From Acinetobacter sp. MB5 (GTDB lineage Bacteria; Pseudomonadota; Gammaproteobacteria; Pseudomonadales; Moraxellaceae), in NCBI RefSeq assembly GCF_003261585.1, contig NZ_POVU01000013.1, forward strand, positions 1 through 64,000: a DNA stretch of 64,000 nt, in the 5' to 3' direction. Of the stretch, positions 1-8,372 are shown piece by piece. The position numbers and the translations under genes were made by a program. Numbering within the stretch: position 1 is the stretch's first letter; each line of letters opens with the position of its first letter. Below the pieces are notes generated by a model. That model saw nothing but the letters and a program-made list of their open reading frames with translations. It was not told where the DNA came from and did not search any database.

Positions 1-510
1 CCCCCAGTAGGATGCCAACAACTGACGACTGGCATCAACTGCGGTAACGGGTAAATCCAGCCAAAGCTCACCCACTTTCACGAGAGTTTTGTCATAGCCC
101 AGTTTTAAAGTAACTCCGTGCTTTAAAAAGTCAGCTGCCTGAGACTGGGTTTGCTGGTTAAAGGGCAACACGGTATCGGCAACATGTTTGTCATTACTTA
201 AGCGTACGGCATATTGCACTGAAGCATCCAAGCCAACAGTGATGGGTTTATCTGCAATCTGTAGTGGAGTATCCCGCATTTTAGAATGATAGAATAACGA
301 AGCCGCCTGAGACCAACTGCCAGAATCCTTGAAATTAGGGTTTTCATAGTCACGGCCAAAATAGGCATTTTTCAGTGTGAGAAGCCATTCGTCCTCTGTA
401 GGCTGGATTGCTTGATTGGCAGCAAAAGTAGCCATAGGACTTGATGTAGCAATCACCAATAATGAAGAGATTGCTAATTCCTTTAATTGAAATGGGTAAA
501 ATAAACGCAT
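1..510 (-). CDS. OprD-family outer-membrane porin, N-terminal part (cut by window edge)
   Basis: This is the 5' part of a minus-strand gene that runs off base 1. Translation from the ATG at 510 gives a basic start, a hydrophobic stretch and an Ala-rich cleavage region near residue 30 (PMATFA), i.e. a Sec signal peptide. The next part resembles the OprD/Occ family start: an aromatic NAYFGRDYENPNF segment, a W..A..L.Y segment, then a short beta-strand pattern ending in VKVGELWLDLPV with D-x-S-R just after it. OprD porins let small carboxylates, often aromatic acids, cross the outer membrane. The gene starts 87 bp after the AAHS transporter on the same strand, so the two probably form an uptake operon like benK/benP or vanK/vanP of Acinetobacter. 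The substrate cannot be told, and only 170 residues are visible. Confidence 0.8.
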   Translation of the reverse strand, partial: MRLFYPFQLKELAISSLLVIATSSPMATFAANQAIQPTEDEWLLTLKNAYFGRDYENPNFKDSGSWSQAASLFYHSKMRDTPLQIADKPITVGLDASVQYAVRLSNDKHVADTVLPFNQQTQSQAADFLKHGVTLKLGYDKTLVKVGELWLDLPVTAVDASRQLLASYWG

Positions 511-597
511 ACAGCTTCCTTGCTCTCTGTGAGTTCAAGCACAGAAAGTTCTTTTTGATTGTGAAAATTGTGTGAAATAAACTTGAGTATCTTTACT

Positions 598-1941
598 TCA
601 AGATAATTCTGGAATGATCGACTGCTCTTGCTTCAAACCCTGAATCAACAGTAATGCTACAGCTGCCAAAATGGCGGGAATCGCCAGTAAACTCATGACT
701 TCCAAACTGGATAGATCTAGAGACATTAGCCATCCTCCTAGGACTGAGCCAATAGCAGCCCCTAAACGTCCAACGGCATTCGACCAGCTTATGCCTGTTG
801 CACGGCAATGCGTCGGATAAAAACCAGAAGTAAATGCATTGAGTCCCACTTGAGTTCCACAAATACCACCCACACAAAACATACTTAAGGTCAGTAGAAT
901 GATATTGGCTTGTTGAATTACCCACCCCAAACCAACAAGACACAATGCTCCTAGCAAATAGGCAGCACTCAGAATTTTGATCGCATCCCGTTTATCCATA
1001 AGTAACCCAAGAACAACTGCACTGATTGTTCCACCTATTTGGAAAACTGTAGTCAGCCAAGATGCTTTCGATAAATTGAAACTGCTATTGGTGAGTAATA
1101 TCGGCATCCAGCTCGAAATCATATAAATGATGAGCAGGCTCATAAAACAAGCAATCCAAATTAAAAAAGTCCCAAGTGCATAACCCTTGCTAAATAGGTT
1201 TCTCCAGCTAGATTCTTCTGATTCATGAGCAAATGGAATAAGTGTTGGAATAGTGGTTTGTACTGGCGCAATTTTACGAGCAATTCTTTCCGTTTTTTCA
1301 ACCGCTTGCTTTTTTACAATCAAGAAACGAATTGATTCAGGTAGAAAATACATCAAGACTGGGACTAAGAGTAATGCTGCGATTCCACCGATCAGCAACA
1401 TTCCATGCCAACCGATATAAGGGAGTAATTGTGCAGAAAGAATACCGACTAAAGCAGAACCAATCGTAAATCCGCAAAACATCATGGTCACTAACTGAGA
1501 ACGACGGGCTGTAGGTGCGTATTCAGCAGTTAATGCGATAGCATTTGGCATTACCCCACCTAACCCCAACCCAGTGATAAATCGCAAAACGGTCAGGGTA
1601 GGTAAATTTGGAGAAAAAGCTGCAAATACTGTGGCTAAACCAAAAATAATCACTGAACTAATCAGAATCGGCTTACGACCCAGTTTGTCAGCCAATGGCC
1701 CAAAAATCATTGCGCCAGCCATTAAACCAAATAAACCAGAACCAAATAATGGTGCAAGCTCCGTTGCTTTCAATCCCCATTCATCTTTTAGCGCTGGGGC
1801 GATAAAGCCAATCGCAACAGTGTCAAATCCATCTATTGCAACCATAACAAAACATAACCACATAATTTTTTTTTGTAGCAATGATAGGGGTTGAGCATCT
1901 ATAAAACTCTGGATATCAACTTTCCTATTATTTTGAGACAT
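598..1941 (-). CDS. MFS transporter, aromatic acid:H+ symporter (AAHS) family
   Basis: A 447-residue, 12-helix major facilitator. The first helix carries the AAHS signature DGFDTVAIGF (about residues 37-46), followed by the MFS loop motif GPLADKLGRKP (about 81-91) and the helix-4/5 stretch GLGLGGVMPNAIALTAEY. This family (PcaK, BenK, VanK, MhpT) imports protonated aromatic acids such as benzoate, 4-hydroxybenzoate or vanillate. The ATG is preceded by GAGGA six bases upstream. An OprD-type porin follows on the same strand. No ring-cleavage or demethylase gene is visible within the window, so the aromatic substrate is unknown. Confidence 0.9.
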   Translation of the reverse strand: MSQNNRKVDIQSFIDAQPLSLLQKKIMWLCFVMVAIDGFDTVAIGFIAPALKDEWGLKATELAPLFGSGLFGLMAGAMIFGPLADKLGRKPILISSVIIFGLATVFAAFSPNLPTLTVLRFITGLGLGGVMPNAIALTAEYAPTARRSQLVTMMFCGFTIGSALVGILSAQLLPYIGWHGMLLIGGIAALLLVPVLMYFLPESIRFLIVKKQAVEKTERIARKIAPVQTTIPTLIPFAHESEESSWRNLFSKGYALGTFLIWIACFMSLLIIYMISSWMPILLTNSSFNLSKASWLTTVFQIGGTISAVVLGLLMDKRDAIKILSAAYLLGALCLVGLGWVIQQANIILLTLSMFCVGGICGTQVGLNAFTSGFYPTHCRATGISWSNAVGRLGAAIGSVLGGWLMSLDLSSLEVMSLLAIPAILAAVALLLIQGLKQEQSIIPELS

Positions 1942-2150
1942 AAAACATCCTCACACCCCATAATAAAAGGGTGTTTTGCAATCCTTAGCAAAAGAGCACT
2001 AACTATTTTTATTACGTCCAAGTACTCTACATTTAAATCAAACCTTTGATTTATTTAACTTAACAGTGATCCCTGTTAAACCTGCGAAGTCAGCGTGCAT
2101 TAATCATCTTTGATCTATTGCACCCATTCTCTCAGGCGTTCCTTTGAAAA

Positions 2151-2372
2151 TTAAATCTCCTGCTCTCGATACATATAAAGTTGATAAATTTGGATCATTT
2201 CAGATACAGACCAAATGAGATGATTAACATTAAACAGTGCCAGATGACTAATAAAAGTTTTATGAATCAAAGCATTCACACTATCTACATCAATCAGCAC
2301 CAAACCTGTATAAATCTTACCTGAATAAAATTTGTCATTTTGATCATAAATGCGAACACTGTGTTCGTCTGT
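2151..2372 (-). pseudogene. Coding-like remnant of unknown origin
   Basis: The minus strand is open for 73 codons between an in-frame TGA at 2373-2375 and a TAA at 2151-2153, without a credible start. Its composition looks protein-like (for example GLVLIDVDSVNALIHK), ending in MYREQEI. I do not recognise the family. Immediately beside it, on the plus strand at about 2376-2513, another short open stretch ends in DAIALLKLLSAFI. Together they suggest that the 674-bp gap between the transporter and hipB holds eroded gene ends. Confidence 0.25.
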
Positions 2373-2543
2373 TCAGCTTTCTCAATGTGGTCATTGATTA
2401 TCCATGTCCAGAACGTAATATTTTCGTTCGTCTAGCTAGTTATTTCGGTGCTGGTCTCGTAGTACAAGATACGGATGCGATTGCGCTATTAAAACTTTTG
2501 TCAGCTTTCATCTGATTCAGTTGTCTTTGTAATTTCAAATTTT

Positions 2544-2595
2544 AGCAACTTATAAATTGCTTTATTTAAAATAAGCAACTAATATGTTTCTTATT
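2544..2595 (+). promoter_or_regulatory. Candidate HipB operators upstream of hipBA
   Basis: Two inverted repeats lie just upstream of hipB: AGCAA...TTGCT spanning 2544-2561 and AATAAG...CTTATT spanning 2570-2595. HipB-type antitoxins bind paired palindromes in their own promoter, so autoregulation is the simplest reading. No binding data support this. Confidence 0.4.
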
Positions 2596-2615
2596 CAAAA
2601 GCAAAAGTCACGATT

Positions 2616-2921
2616 ATGAATGAATCTTTGCGACAACAAATCAAAAATAGACGGACACAACTGGGCTTTAAACAGCTTGATATGCAGGCGCGTACAGGCA
2701 TGTCACGTCAGCAATACCAAAAACTGGAAAGCCAAGGAAATCCACGTTTGGACACACTTGAAATTGTTGCTGCTGGGTTAAATGCCCAGTTAATGCTGAT
2801 TCCCGATGATAAAGTTCATTTAATCAATCAGATATTAAAAGATGAAGTTCAAATCAGCATTGAAGATCAGGATGATTTGATGACTAATCCTTGGAAAAAT
2901 ATTCTCGGAGATACAGAATAA
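2616..2921 (+). CDS. hipB: HipB-like antitoxin, XRE-family helix-turn-helix
   Basis: A 101-residue protein with one Cro/CI-type HTH at about residues 6-62 (RRTQLGFKQLDMQARTGMS, then QYQKLESQGNPRLDTLEIVAAGL). A short acidic tail follows. HipB antitoxins neutralise the HipA kinase and repress the operon. The stop codon TAA overlaps the ATG of the next gene by one base, so the pair is translationally coupled. The upstream palindromes are candidate operators. Confidence 0.85.
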   Translation: MNESLRQQIKNRRTQLGFKQLDMQARTGMSRQQYQKLESQGNPRLDTLEIVAAGLNAQLMLIPDDKVHLINQILKDEVQISIEDQDDLMTNPWKNILGDTE

Positions 2922-4198
2922 TGAGCACTGTTGCAGTTCTGAAATTAACCCTACACGACACCTTGATTGGATATTTGGCAGGATTTCAGAATGGAAAAAA
3001 CATTCTCATTTTTAGCGATGCATTTCGACGCGACCCACAGCGCCCTACGCTTAGTTTACTGACTTCACCTCTGTATCCTCAATCCAGTAAAATTTTAGAA
3101 AAAACCTTTGTCACACATCAGCGTTTACACCCTTTACTCTCTAATTTATTACCTGAAGGCGCATTGCGAGAGCTAATTGCCAACAGTCTCAAAGTCCATA
3201 TCGACAATGAATTTCAACTCTTAGCTGCCTTGGGTCATGACTTGCCTGGCGCATTAGTTGCAGTGCCAATGACGCTTGAAGAAATTCCAGAGGATATAAA
3301 ATATAAGCTACAGATCTCTGATATTGATCAGGTCACACATCAAGATATTCATCTTGCCAATAAATTTTCACTGGCAGGCGTCCAAATGAAATTCTCAATG
3401 AAAGCACAAGATGGACGCTTTACCTTGGCACAAGGGACAGATTCAACACTGGGTGACTGGATTATTAAAACACCTTCTACACGTCATGCCTTTGTTCCCC
3501 TCAACGAATATTCGATCATGACGCTGGCTAAAATGGTCGGGATTGATATTCCAGAAATTCAACTGGTCGATATGGCTGACTTGCATGACCTTCCACCGTT
3601 GAACCTACCACAAGAACAGTATGCTTTTGCGATTCAGCGATTTGACCGACATAACTACAATCACACAACTGAATTAATTCATATTGAAGACTTTGCTCAA
3701 ATTTTTGGCGCATATCCACATCAAAAATACAACACCACCAATTATGAGCAGATTGGTCAAATCATTTACCAATATTCAAGCAATAAAATTATTGATATTC
3801 AGCAATTTGCAAGCCGTCTTTTAGTTAATATCTTGCTGGCAAATGGTGATGCACATTTAAAAAACTGGAGCATGATTTACACAGATCAACGAACACCACG
3901 CTTTGCACCTGCCTACGATATTTTAATGACCAGTGTTTACATTGAAAATGAACGACATTTTGCATTAAACCTTGCCAAAAATAAGGACTGGTATTTGGCA
4001 GAAATGAAACATTTCAAACAATGGGCGGAAAAAGTCGGTGTACCGTGGCGAGTGATCGACAAACAGTTACAGGACATTTTGAAGAGAGCGCGAGCTTTAT
4101 GGCCAGCAGCACTTTTAGAATTGCCAATGGCTGAAACGCATAAAGCACAGCTTAAACAGCATTGGGGATTATTGCATTCCGATTTTAGGATTGTGTGA
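2921..4198 (+). CDS. hipA: HipA-like serine/threonine kinase toxin
   Basis: A 425-residue HipA-type kinase, close to the usual ~440 residues. I start it at the ATG overlapping the hipB stop. It has the HipA N-domain, the SLAGVQMKFSM segment near residue 150 (equivalent to the ATP-loop region), NGDAHLKNW near 308 with the catalytic Asp, and APAYDIL near 330 with the metal-binding Asp. HipA kinases inactivate a translation component (GltX in E. coli) and cause growth arrest or persistence. All expected catalytic motifs are present, so the gene appears active. On a plasmid it may act as an addiction module. Confidence 0.85.
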   Translation: MSTVAVLKLTLHDTLIGYLAGFQNGKNILIFSDAFRRDPQRPTLSLLTSPLYPQSSKILEKTFVTHQRLHPLLSNLLPEGALRELIANSLKVHIDNEFQLLAALGHDLPGALVAVPMTLEEIPEDIKYKLQISDIDQVTHQDIHLANKFSLAGVQMKFSMKAQDGRFTLAQGTDSTLGDWIIKTPSTRHAFVPLNEYSIMTLAKMVGIDIPEIQLVDMADLHDLPPLNLPQEQYAFAIQRFDRHNYNHTTELIHIEDFAQIFGAYPHQKYNTTNYEQIGQIIYQYSSNKIIDIQQFASRLLVNILLANGDAHLKNWSMIYTDQRTPRFAPAYDILMTSVYIENERHFALNLAKNKDWYLAEMKHFKQWAEKVGVPWRVIDKQLQDILKRARALWPAALLELPMAETHKAQLKQHWGLLHSDFRIV

Positions 4199-4287
4199 TT
4201 CTAGGCATTATTTCCGAGTATTTCTCAAAATGGATGTCCCTTTGAAAAAATTAAAGGATTTTCAAATACAATGCGTTTGATCAGAGT

Positions 4288-4403
4288 TTAGTGAGCTAAT
4301 ACTCTGAGATGATTTACAGGCTTATTAAATCTTATATTCCAGATTCTTTTTCCTGACTTTTTAGCCAAATAAAGTGCTTTATCTGCCTTTAAAATATACG
4401 ATC
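4288..4403 (-). pseudogene. Remnant of a GGDEF (diguanylate cyclase) C-terminus
   Basis: Reading the minus strand gives an open segment with ILKADKALYLAKKSGKR followed by about 18 residues and a TAA at 4288-4290. The A-D-x-A-L-Y-x-A-K-x-x-G-K pattern is the characteristic last helix of GGDEF domains. Upstream of about 4403 the frame is closed by stops, and no GG(D/E)EF active site is found nearby. It is therefore a fragment. It does not match either intact cyclase in this window closely. Confidence 0.6.
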
Positions 4404-4617
4404 CATATAGATATCAAAGTCACGAAACTTCCTTTCATGGTTTGGTGAAAAAAGTCGTTTAGATAAAACAGTAGAATATTAAATTACTTAACATTCAATA
4501 CAGTAAGCATTATGTTTAATATACAATCAAAATCTAAAGATGAACTACCCATCTTCTAGCTAGAGTCATTAATGTACTCTCAAAAAAAAAATTTTGATGA
4601 ATTTTCTTAGAAGTTTT

Positions 4618-4645
4618 AAATAGCCCAAGAATTCTTAGGCTATTT
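4618..4645 (-). terminator. Hairpin after the binding-protein gene
   Basis: AAATAGCC/GGCTATTT arms enclose an AAGAATTCTT core, with one C/A mismatch in the stem. The hairpin sits 15 bp past the stop of the substrate-binding protein. The run after the stem on the minus strand is only moderately T-rich, so termination efficiency is uncertain. Confidence 0.55.
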
Positions 4646-4659
4646 AAATTCGATTGATT

Positions 4660-5685
4660 TTATTTTAACTCTTGCACCAATGCAGGATAAATCAAGCCAT
4701 CGACATTCTGTTCAGTTTTATAAATGCCATTTTCCACGTTGAATTTATTGACATGATATGACGAACCGTAAATTGAGTCGAAGCCATCCCCTTTGGTAAA
4801 GACTTTTTTGTTATCGGCAATACTCAGCAAATGAGTACCGCTCACCATCTGCTCATATTGTTTCGGATCGACCCCTGAGCGATTCGCCATGATTTTCACG
4901 GCATCGGCATGGGTTGCAGGGTCATTGATATATTTCACCGTTTTATCCCACACTTGCAGAATTTTTTTCCATTCTTCTTTGTGTGCAGACAAATGGCTCA
5001 TGTTGACCGCCAAAGTATCGTAGATCAGACCCGGTTTATCTTTAGAGGTATAGATAATTTTTGAGCCAGCAACCGCTTTCAATGCCTGACTGGCAACAGG
5101 TTGCCAAACGGCAATCGCTGACACTTCAGGGCTGGTAAAGACTTGTGGCAACTGGTTGGTTGCTGAGTTGACCAGTTTCACATCATTGGTCGACATTTTC
5201 TGGTCAGACAGTGCGGTTGCCAAAAGCAGATGATCCACCAAGCCTTTTTCCAGACCCACCGATTTTCCTTTTAAGTCCTGAATCGAGTTAATCCCTTCTT
5301 TGGCAATAATCACATCATTGCCCGCAGAATAATCTGTGGCCAAGATCATCATGCCTTGTGTACCACCTGAAGCGGTCAACAGGTCATCACCGTTGGTGAC
5401 TAACACGGCATCGAGTTGATTGGCAGAAAATGCAGACAATGAAGCTGAATAATCGAACCATTTAAAATCAACATTGACGCCTGCGTCCTTTAACCAACCT
5501 TTTTCAATCGCGACTTGCCAAGCCACCCAACCTGGCCAGTCGCTATAGCCAATCGTAATGGGTTGACTGTTTGTGGTTGCCGCCGATGAACTTTCTTTGG
5601 CCTCTGGTACTTTAGCTTTATTGTCACAACCTGCAAGCAGGATCGCAGACAATACCGATACAGATAAAAATGCTTTATTGATCAT
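4660..5685 (-). CDS. ABC-type substrate-binding lipoprotein of guanidine/urea carboxylase clusters
   Basis: A 341-residue periplasmic binding protein of the NitT/TauA/SsuA fold. The lipobox LLAGC places the acylated Cys at residue 20. The mature part starts with PITIGYSDWPGWVAWQVA, typical of the binding-protein family found next to urea carboxylase genes. Its ATG overlaps the allophanate hydrolase stop (ATGA), so it is the last gene of that unit. No ABC permease or ATPase gene is present in the window, which is unusual because these normally lie beside it. The ligand, guanidine or a related compound, is inferred from context only. Confidence 0.8.
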   Translation of the reverse strand: MINKAFLSVSVLSAILLAGCDNKAKVPEAKESSSAATTNSQPITIGYSDWPGWVAWQVAIEKGWLKDAGVNVDFKWFDYSASLSAFSANQLDAVLVTNGDDLLTASGGTQGMMILATDYSAGNDVIIAKEGINSIQDLKGKSVGLEKGLVDHLLLATALSDQKMSTNDVKLVNSATNQLPQVFTSPEVSAIAVWQPVASQALKAVAGSKIIYTSKDKPGLIYDTLAVNMSHLSAHKEEWKKILQVWDKTVKYINDPATHADAVKIMANRSGVDPKQYEQMVSGTHLLSIADNKKVFTKGDGFDSIYGSSYHVNKFNVENGIYKTEQNVDGLIYPALVQELK

Positions 5686-7490
5686 ACAGAAACTCCCCCG
5701 ATTTCCTTCGCTTGAGATGTCGATGTGTTTTGTTGCAATGATTGGATATACGGTCTCCAGCCACCAAAATGACTGATGTCTGTTGCTTCACTGATGGCAT
5801 AATTTTCACAAATAAAACCTTTGACCCACGTCCCATCATCCAGTTGCAGATTGCCAATGCCGAGTGGGGCAGGCACTTCTGCTACAATTTCACCAAATCT
5901 GGCCATTGGAATTTCCCAGACTTCGATATCAATGGCACGGCCTGTTGGGTCAAACTGCATGGCAGGCTTCGGTGGTGTGGTATTTTTTAATGCGAAAAGT
6001 TTATAGCTGGCTGCAGTTTTGGCTTTTTTAAACAGTGTTCCTTGACGTGTGGTGAGCTGAAAATTCAGTGGCATTCCTGAGAGATGCGCGCCCACAACCG
6101 CAAGTTTCACCGCATGTTGTGACTCAATTTCTATGGTTTTTGTATAGGTCTGAGTCGATTTACCCAAGGTCAGTGCTGTTTCGGCTTGCCAGATTTGAGC
6201 AAAGTTTGCCAACGCCTGATCGTGCCAAGCCGCTGCAATAAAAGTCACACCACTCGGTAAACCATCGGTACGGATTGCATTCGGCAAAGCCAACGCTGAT
6301 AAATCTGCGAAATTGACGAAATTGGTGTACGCGCCCATGTGTGAATTTTTCACGATTGGATCGGCTTCAACCTCGGCAATGGTATAAATGGTTGGTGCTG
6401 TCGGCACCATCAAGGCATCATAAGGTTGTAAAGCAAGATTGATTTTTCGCGCCAGCACGGCACGGTTGTATTCGGCTTGCAGCGCATCGGTCGCTGTAAA
6501 TTTGTCAGCCTGAGCAATAATTTGGGCAATTACAGGATGTGCCTGTTCACGACTTACGATCTTTTCAACTGCAACTGTGCGTTCAGCGACCCAAGCATCG
6601 TTATATAAAGCTTGAGCAAGCTCGTTAAAGATCGTGAAATCAATCGCTTCAACGCCATAACCCAGTTTTTTGACACGTTCAACCGCAGTAGCAAAGGCTT
6701 TTTCGGTTTCAGTATCGCCATAAAATTCAAGCTGAGCAGGAATCGCGATTTTCCCTTTAGAAAAACGGGTTTGGACATTGGCAGGATGTGCGCGCGAATA
6801 TTCATCGCTTTCATCATAGCCCTGCATCACGCTCGCCACCGACCATGCATCATCCGCTGTTAAAGCAAAAATCGAAATCACATCAATGGTACGGCAAGCA
6901 GGAATCAACCCTGTAGTTGAAAACCAGCCTTTGGTCGGTTTCAATCCGACAATATTGTTATGCCCTGCGGGTACACGCCCCGAACCTGCGGTGTCAGTCC
7001 CCAAACTAAATGGCACCAGACCATTCGCCACCGCAACCGAAGATCCCGAACTTGAACCACCACTGATATATTCAGGGTTAAAACTATTTTTCACTGCACC
7101 AAACGGAGAACGCACACCGACCAGACCCGTTGCAAACTGATCAAGGTTGGTTTTGCCTACCACCACTGCCCCTGCACTTTTGAGTTTGGCAATCACGGTG
7201 GCATCGGTTGTTGCCAAGTAAGCAGCGTCTTGACACGCTGCCGTAGTATGAAATCCTGCAACATCAATATTGTCTTTGACCGCAAACGGCACGCCATATA
7301 AAGGCAAGTCAGTCGCATCTTTCTGTTTTAAAATCTCGATTTGGGCTTGGATTTGCTCAGCAGATGCAATTTCAATCCAAGCATGATTGTCATTGTTGAA
7401 AGTTTTGACATAGTCAATTAAACCTTCAAGATGCATGTGCTGATTGGCATAAGCCGTTTTCCAGTCCTGAATTGTCCATAAATCTTGCAC
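5682..7490 (-). CDS. atzF: Allophanate hydrolase
   Basis: A 602-residue amidase-signature enzyme followed by the C-terminal domain typical of AtzF. The Ser-cisSer-Lys triad is visible: Lys72 in FAVKDNID, the GGSSSGSS loop at 144-151, and the nucleophile Ser170 in GTDTAGSGR. It hydrolyses allophanate to CO2 and ammonia, the last step of guanidine or urea assimilation through the carboxylase. The start is a GTG with GGAG eight bases upstream. It is 20 bp downstream of the NikR-like gene and overlaps the binding-protein gene. The C-terminal ~140 residues (from about 460) are the gamma-glutamyl-cyclotransferase-like domain of this family. Confidence 0.93.
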   Translation of the reverse strand: MQDLWTIQDWKTAYANQHMHLEGLIDYVKTFNNDNHAWIEIASAEQIQAQIEILKQKDATDLPLYGVPFAVKDNIDVAGFHTTAACQDAAYLATTDATVIAKLKSAGAVVVGKTNLDQFATGLVGVRSPFGAVKNSFNPEYISGGSSSGSSVAVANGLVPFSLGTDTAGSGRVPAGHNNIVGLKPTKGWFSTTGLIPACRTIDVISIFALTADDAWSVASVMQGYDESDEYSRAHPANVQTRFSKGKIAIPAQLEFYGDTETEKAFATAVERVKKLGYGVEAIDFTIFNELAQALYNDAWVAERTVAVEKIVSREQAHPVIAQIIAQADKFTATDALQAEYNRAVLARKINLALQPYDALMVPTAPTIYTIAEVEADPIVKNSHMGAYTNFVNFADLSALALPNAIRTDGLPSGVTFIAAAWHDQALANFAQIWQAETALTLGKSTQTYTKTIEIESQHAVKLAVVGAHLSGMPLNFQLTTRQGTLFKKAKTAASYKLFALKNTTPPKPAMQFDPTGRAIDIEVWEIPMARFGEIVAEVPAPLGIGNLQLDDGTWVKGFICENYAISEATDISHFGGWRPYIQSLQQNTSTSQAKEIGGVSV

Positions 7491-7510
7491 AACTTTACTC
7501 CTGATTGGGT

Positions 7511-7945
7511 TTAATCGTTTTGTGGAATCGGTGGCATGACCGCATCCATCAGTTCGAGATGTCCTTTAATCACCCCTTTGAGGGCAGTGAATTGCTGGCT
7601 AATGTGTCTGAGTTCTGAGCTTGCCCCTTGCATCAGCATGACTTGCAGAATTTTTTGCTGATCGAGCTGAATGTGTAGTGAGCTAATCACCTGAGTCAAA
7701 AACTGTTGTTGTAAATCAATCAGTTGATTGCGAAGCGTCATTTGGCTCGCGTCATATAAAATGGTCAGCGTACCCACCATGACTTCATTGGCTTGTGCCT
7801 GTTCTGCAATCAGGTGTTTGTTGATCATGTCGACAATGGCTTGCGAGCGACTTTCATAATGTTGATCGACAATTTTCTGATCGAGTGCATTTAATGTTGT
7901 TTCGGGCACAGTAATGCTGATCCGTGCCAGTTTTGGTTTAGACAC
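7511..7945 (-). CDS. NikR-like ribbon-helix-helix regulator lacking the nickel ligands
   Basis: A 144-residue protein with an N-terminal ribbon-helix-helix (RISITVPETTLNALDQKI, residues 8-25, then SRSQAIVDMINK) and an ACT-like C-domain, the architecture of NikR. Aligned with E. coli NikR, whose Ni site is His76, His87, His89 and Cys95, only His91 (for His87) is kept. The others are Gln80, Gln93 and Ile99. High-affinity Ni sensing is therefore unlikely, and it probably senses another signal of the pathway. The start is a GTG with AAGGA seven bases upstream. It overlaps the stop of a 45-codon ORF by eight bases. Confidence 0.75.
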   Translation of the reverse strand: MSKPKLARISITVPETTLNALDQKIVDQHYESRSQAIVDMINKHLIAEQAQANEVMVGTLTILYDASQMTLRNQLIDLQQQFLTQVISSLHIQLDQQKILQVMLMQGASSELRHISQQFTALKGVIKGHLELMDAVMPPIPQND

Positions 7946-8075
7946 GCTGTGATCCTTTTAGGTTGCTGATGTTTTGGTTTTGTTTGAAATAGATGCCTGC
8001 GCGGGCGCAGAGTAAATCAAGCAAAAATGTTTTGAGTCGGTGTTGCTTTGGGGCTTGTGATTTTGCGTGGTTCAT
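7938..8075 (-). CDS. Small ORF (45 aa) coupled to the NikR-like gene
   Basis: The ATG at 8075 has a strong AGGAG seven bases upstream, and the frame runs 45 codons to a TAA at 7938-7940, overlapping the GTG start of the NikR-like gene. The product is basic: it starts MNHAKSQAPKQHRLK, then a short hydrophobic FLLDLLCARAGIYF segment, then a polar tail. I do not recognise it. The ribosome-binding site and the overlap argue that it is translated. It may be a leader peptide that couples translation, or a small conserved protein of the cluster. It lies about 45 nt downstream of the predicted sigma-54 start site. Confidence 0.5.
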   Translation of the reverse strand: MNHAKSQAPKQHRLKTFLLDLLCARAGIYFKQNQNISNLKGSQRV

Positions 8076-8130
8076 CTCGCAACTCCTGTTCAGTATTACC
8101 AAATCTATTTTTTGTATTACTGATATTAAG

Positions 8131-8149
8131 AATGCAGAAAATGTGCCAA
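8131..8149 (-). promoter_or_regulatory. Sigma-54 (RpoN) promoter of the nikR-like/atzF unit
   Basis: On the minus strand the sequence TTGGCACATTTTCTGCATT matches the -24/-12 consensus (TGGCAC-R-N4-TTGCW), with the required GG-N10-GC spacing and one mismatch. Transcription would begin near 8120, leaving a short leader before the 45-aa ORF. Sigma-54 promoters need an activator. NtrC under nitrogen limitation is the expected one for a pathway that releases ammonia. I did not find a convincing NtrC site. Confidence 0.65.
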
Positions 8150-8372
8150 TTTTTGAGGTGGGTTTTATCGGTTTTAGGTCGGTTTTTCGGGTGTTTTTTG
8201 TGCAAAAAAAGAGGGCTTGCTCAAATTCAGGGCAAAGCTAAATTGTGATTCATTCATCTTGAAATTTAAGATCAGTTAGCGAGCAATTTTTTGGCTATCT
8301 CAATCAATTTCACCTTTAAATTGTTTTGTAATATCATTAGTTTAATTATTAAATCCTTATTTATACTCTGAT

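Noticed and set aside
7993..8241. Open frames of 60-82 codons on both strands upstream of the NikR-like gene
   Set aside because: They overlap the sigma-54 promoter and the better-supported 45-codon ORF and lack ribosome-binding sites.
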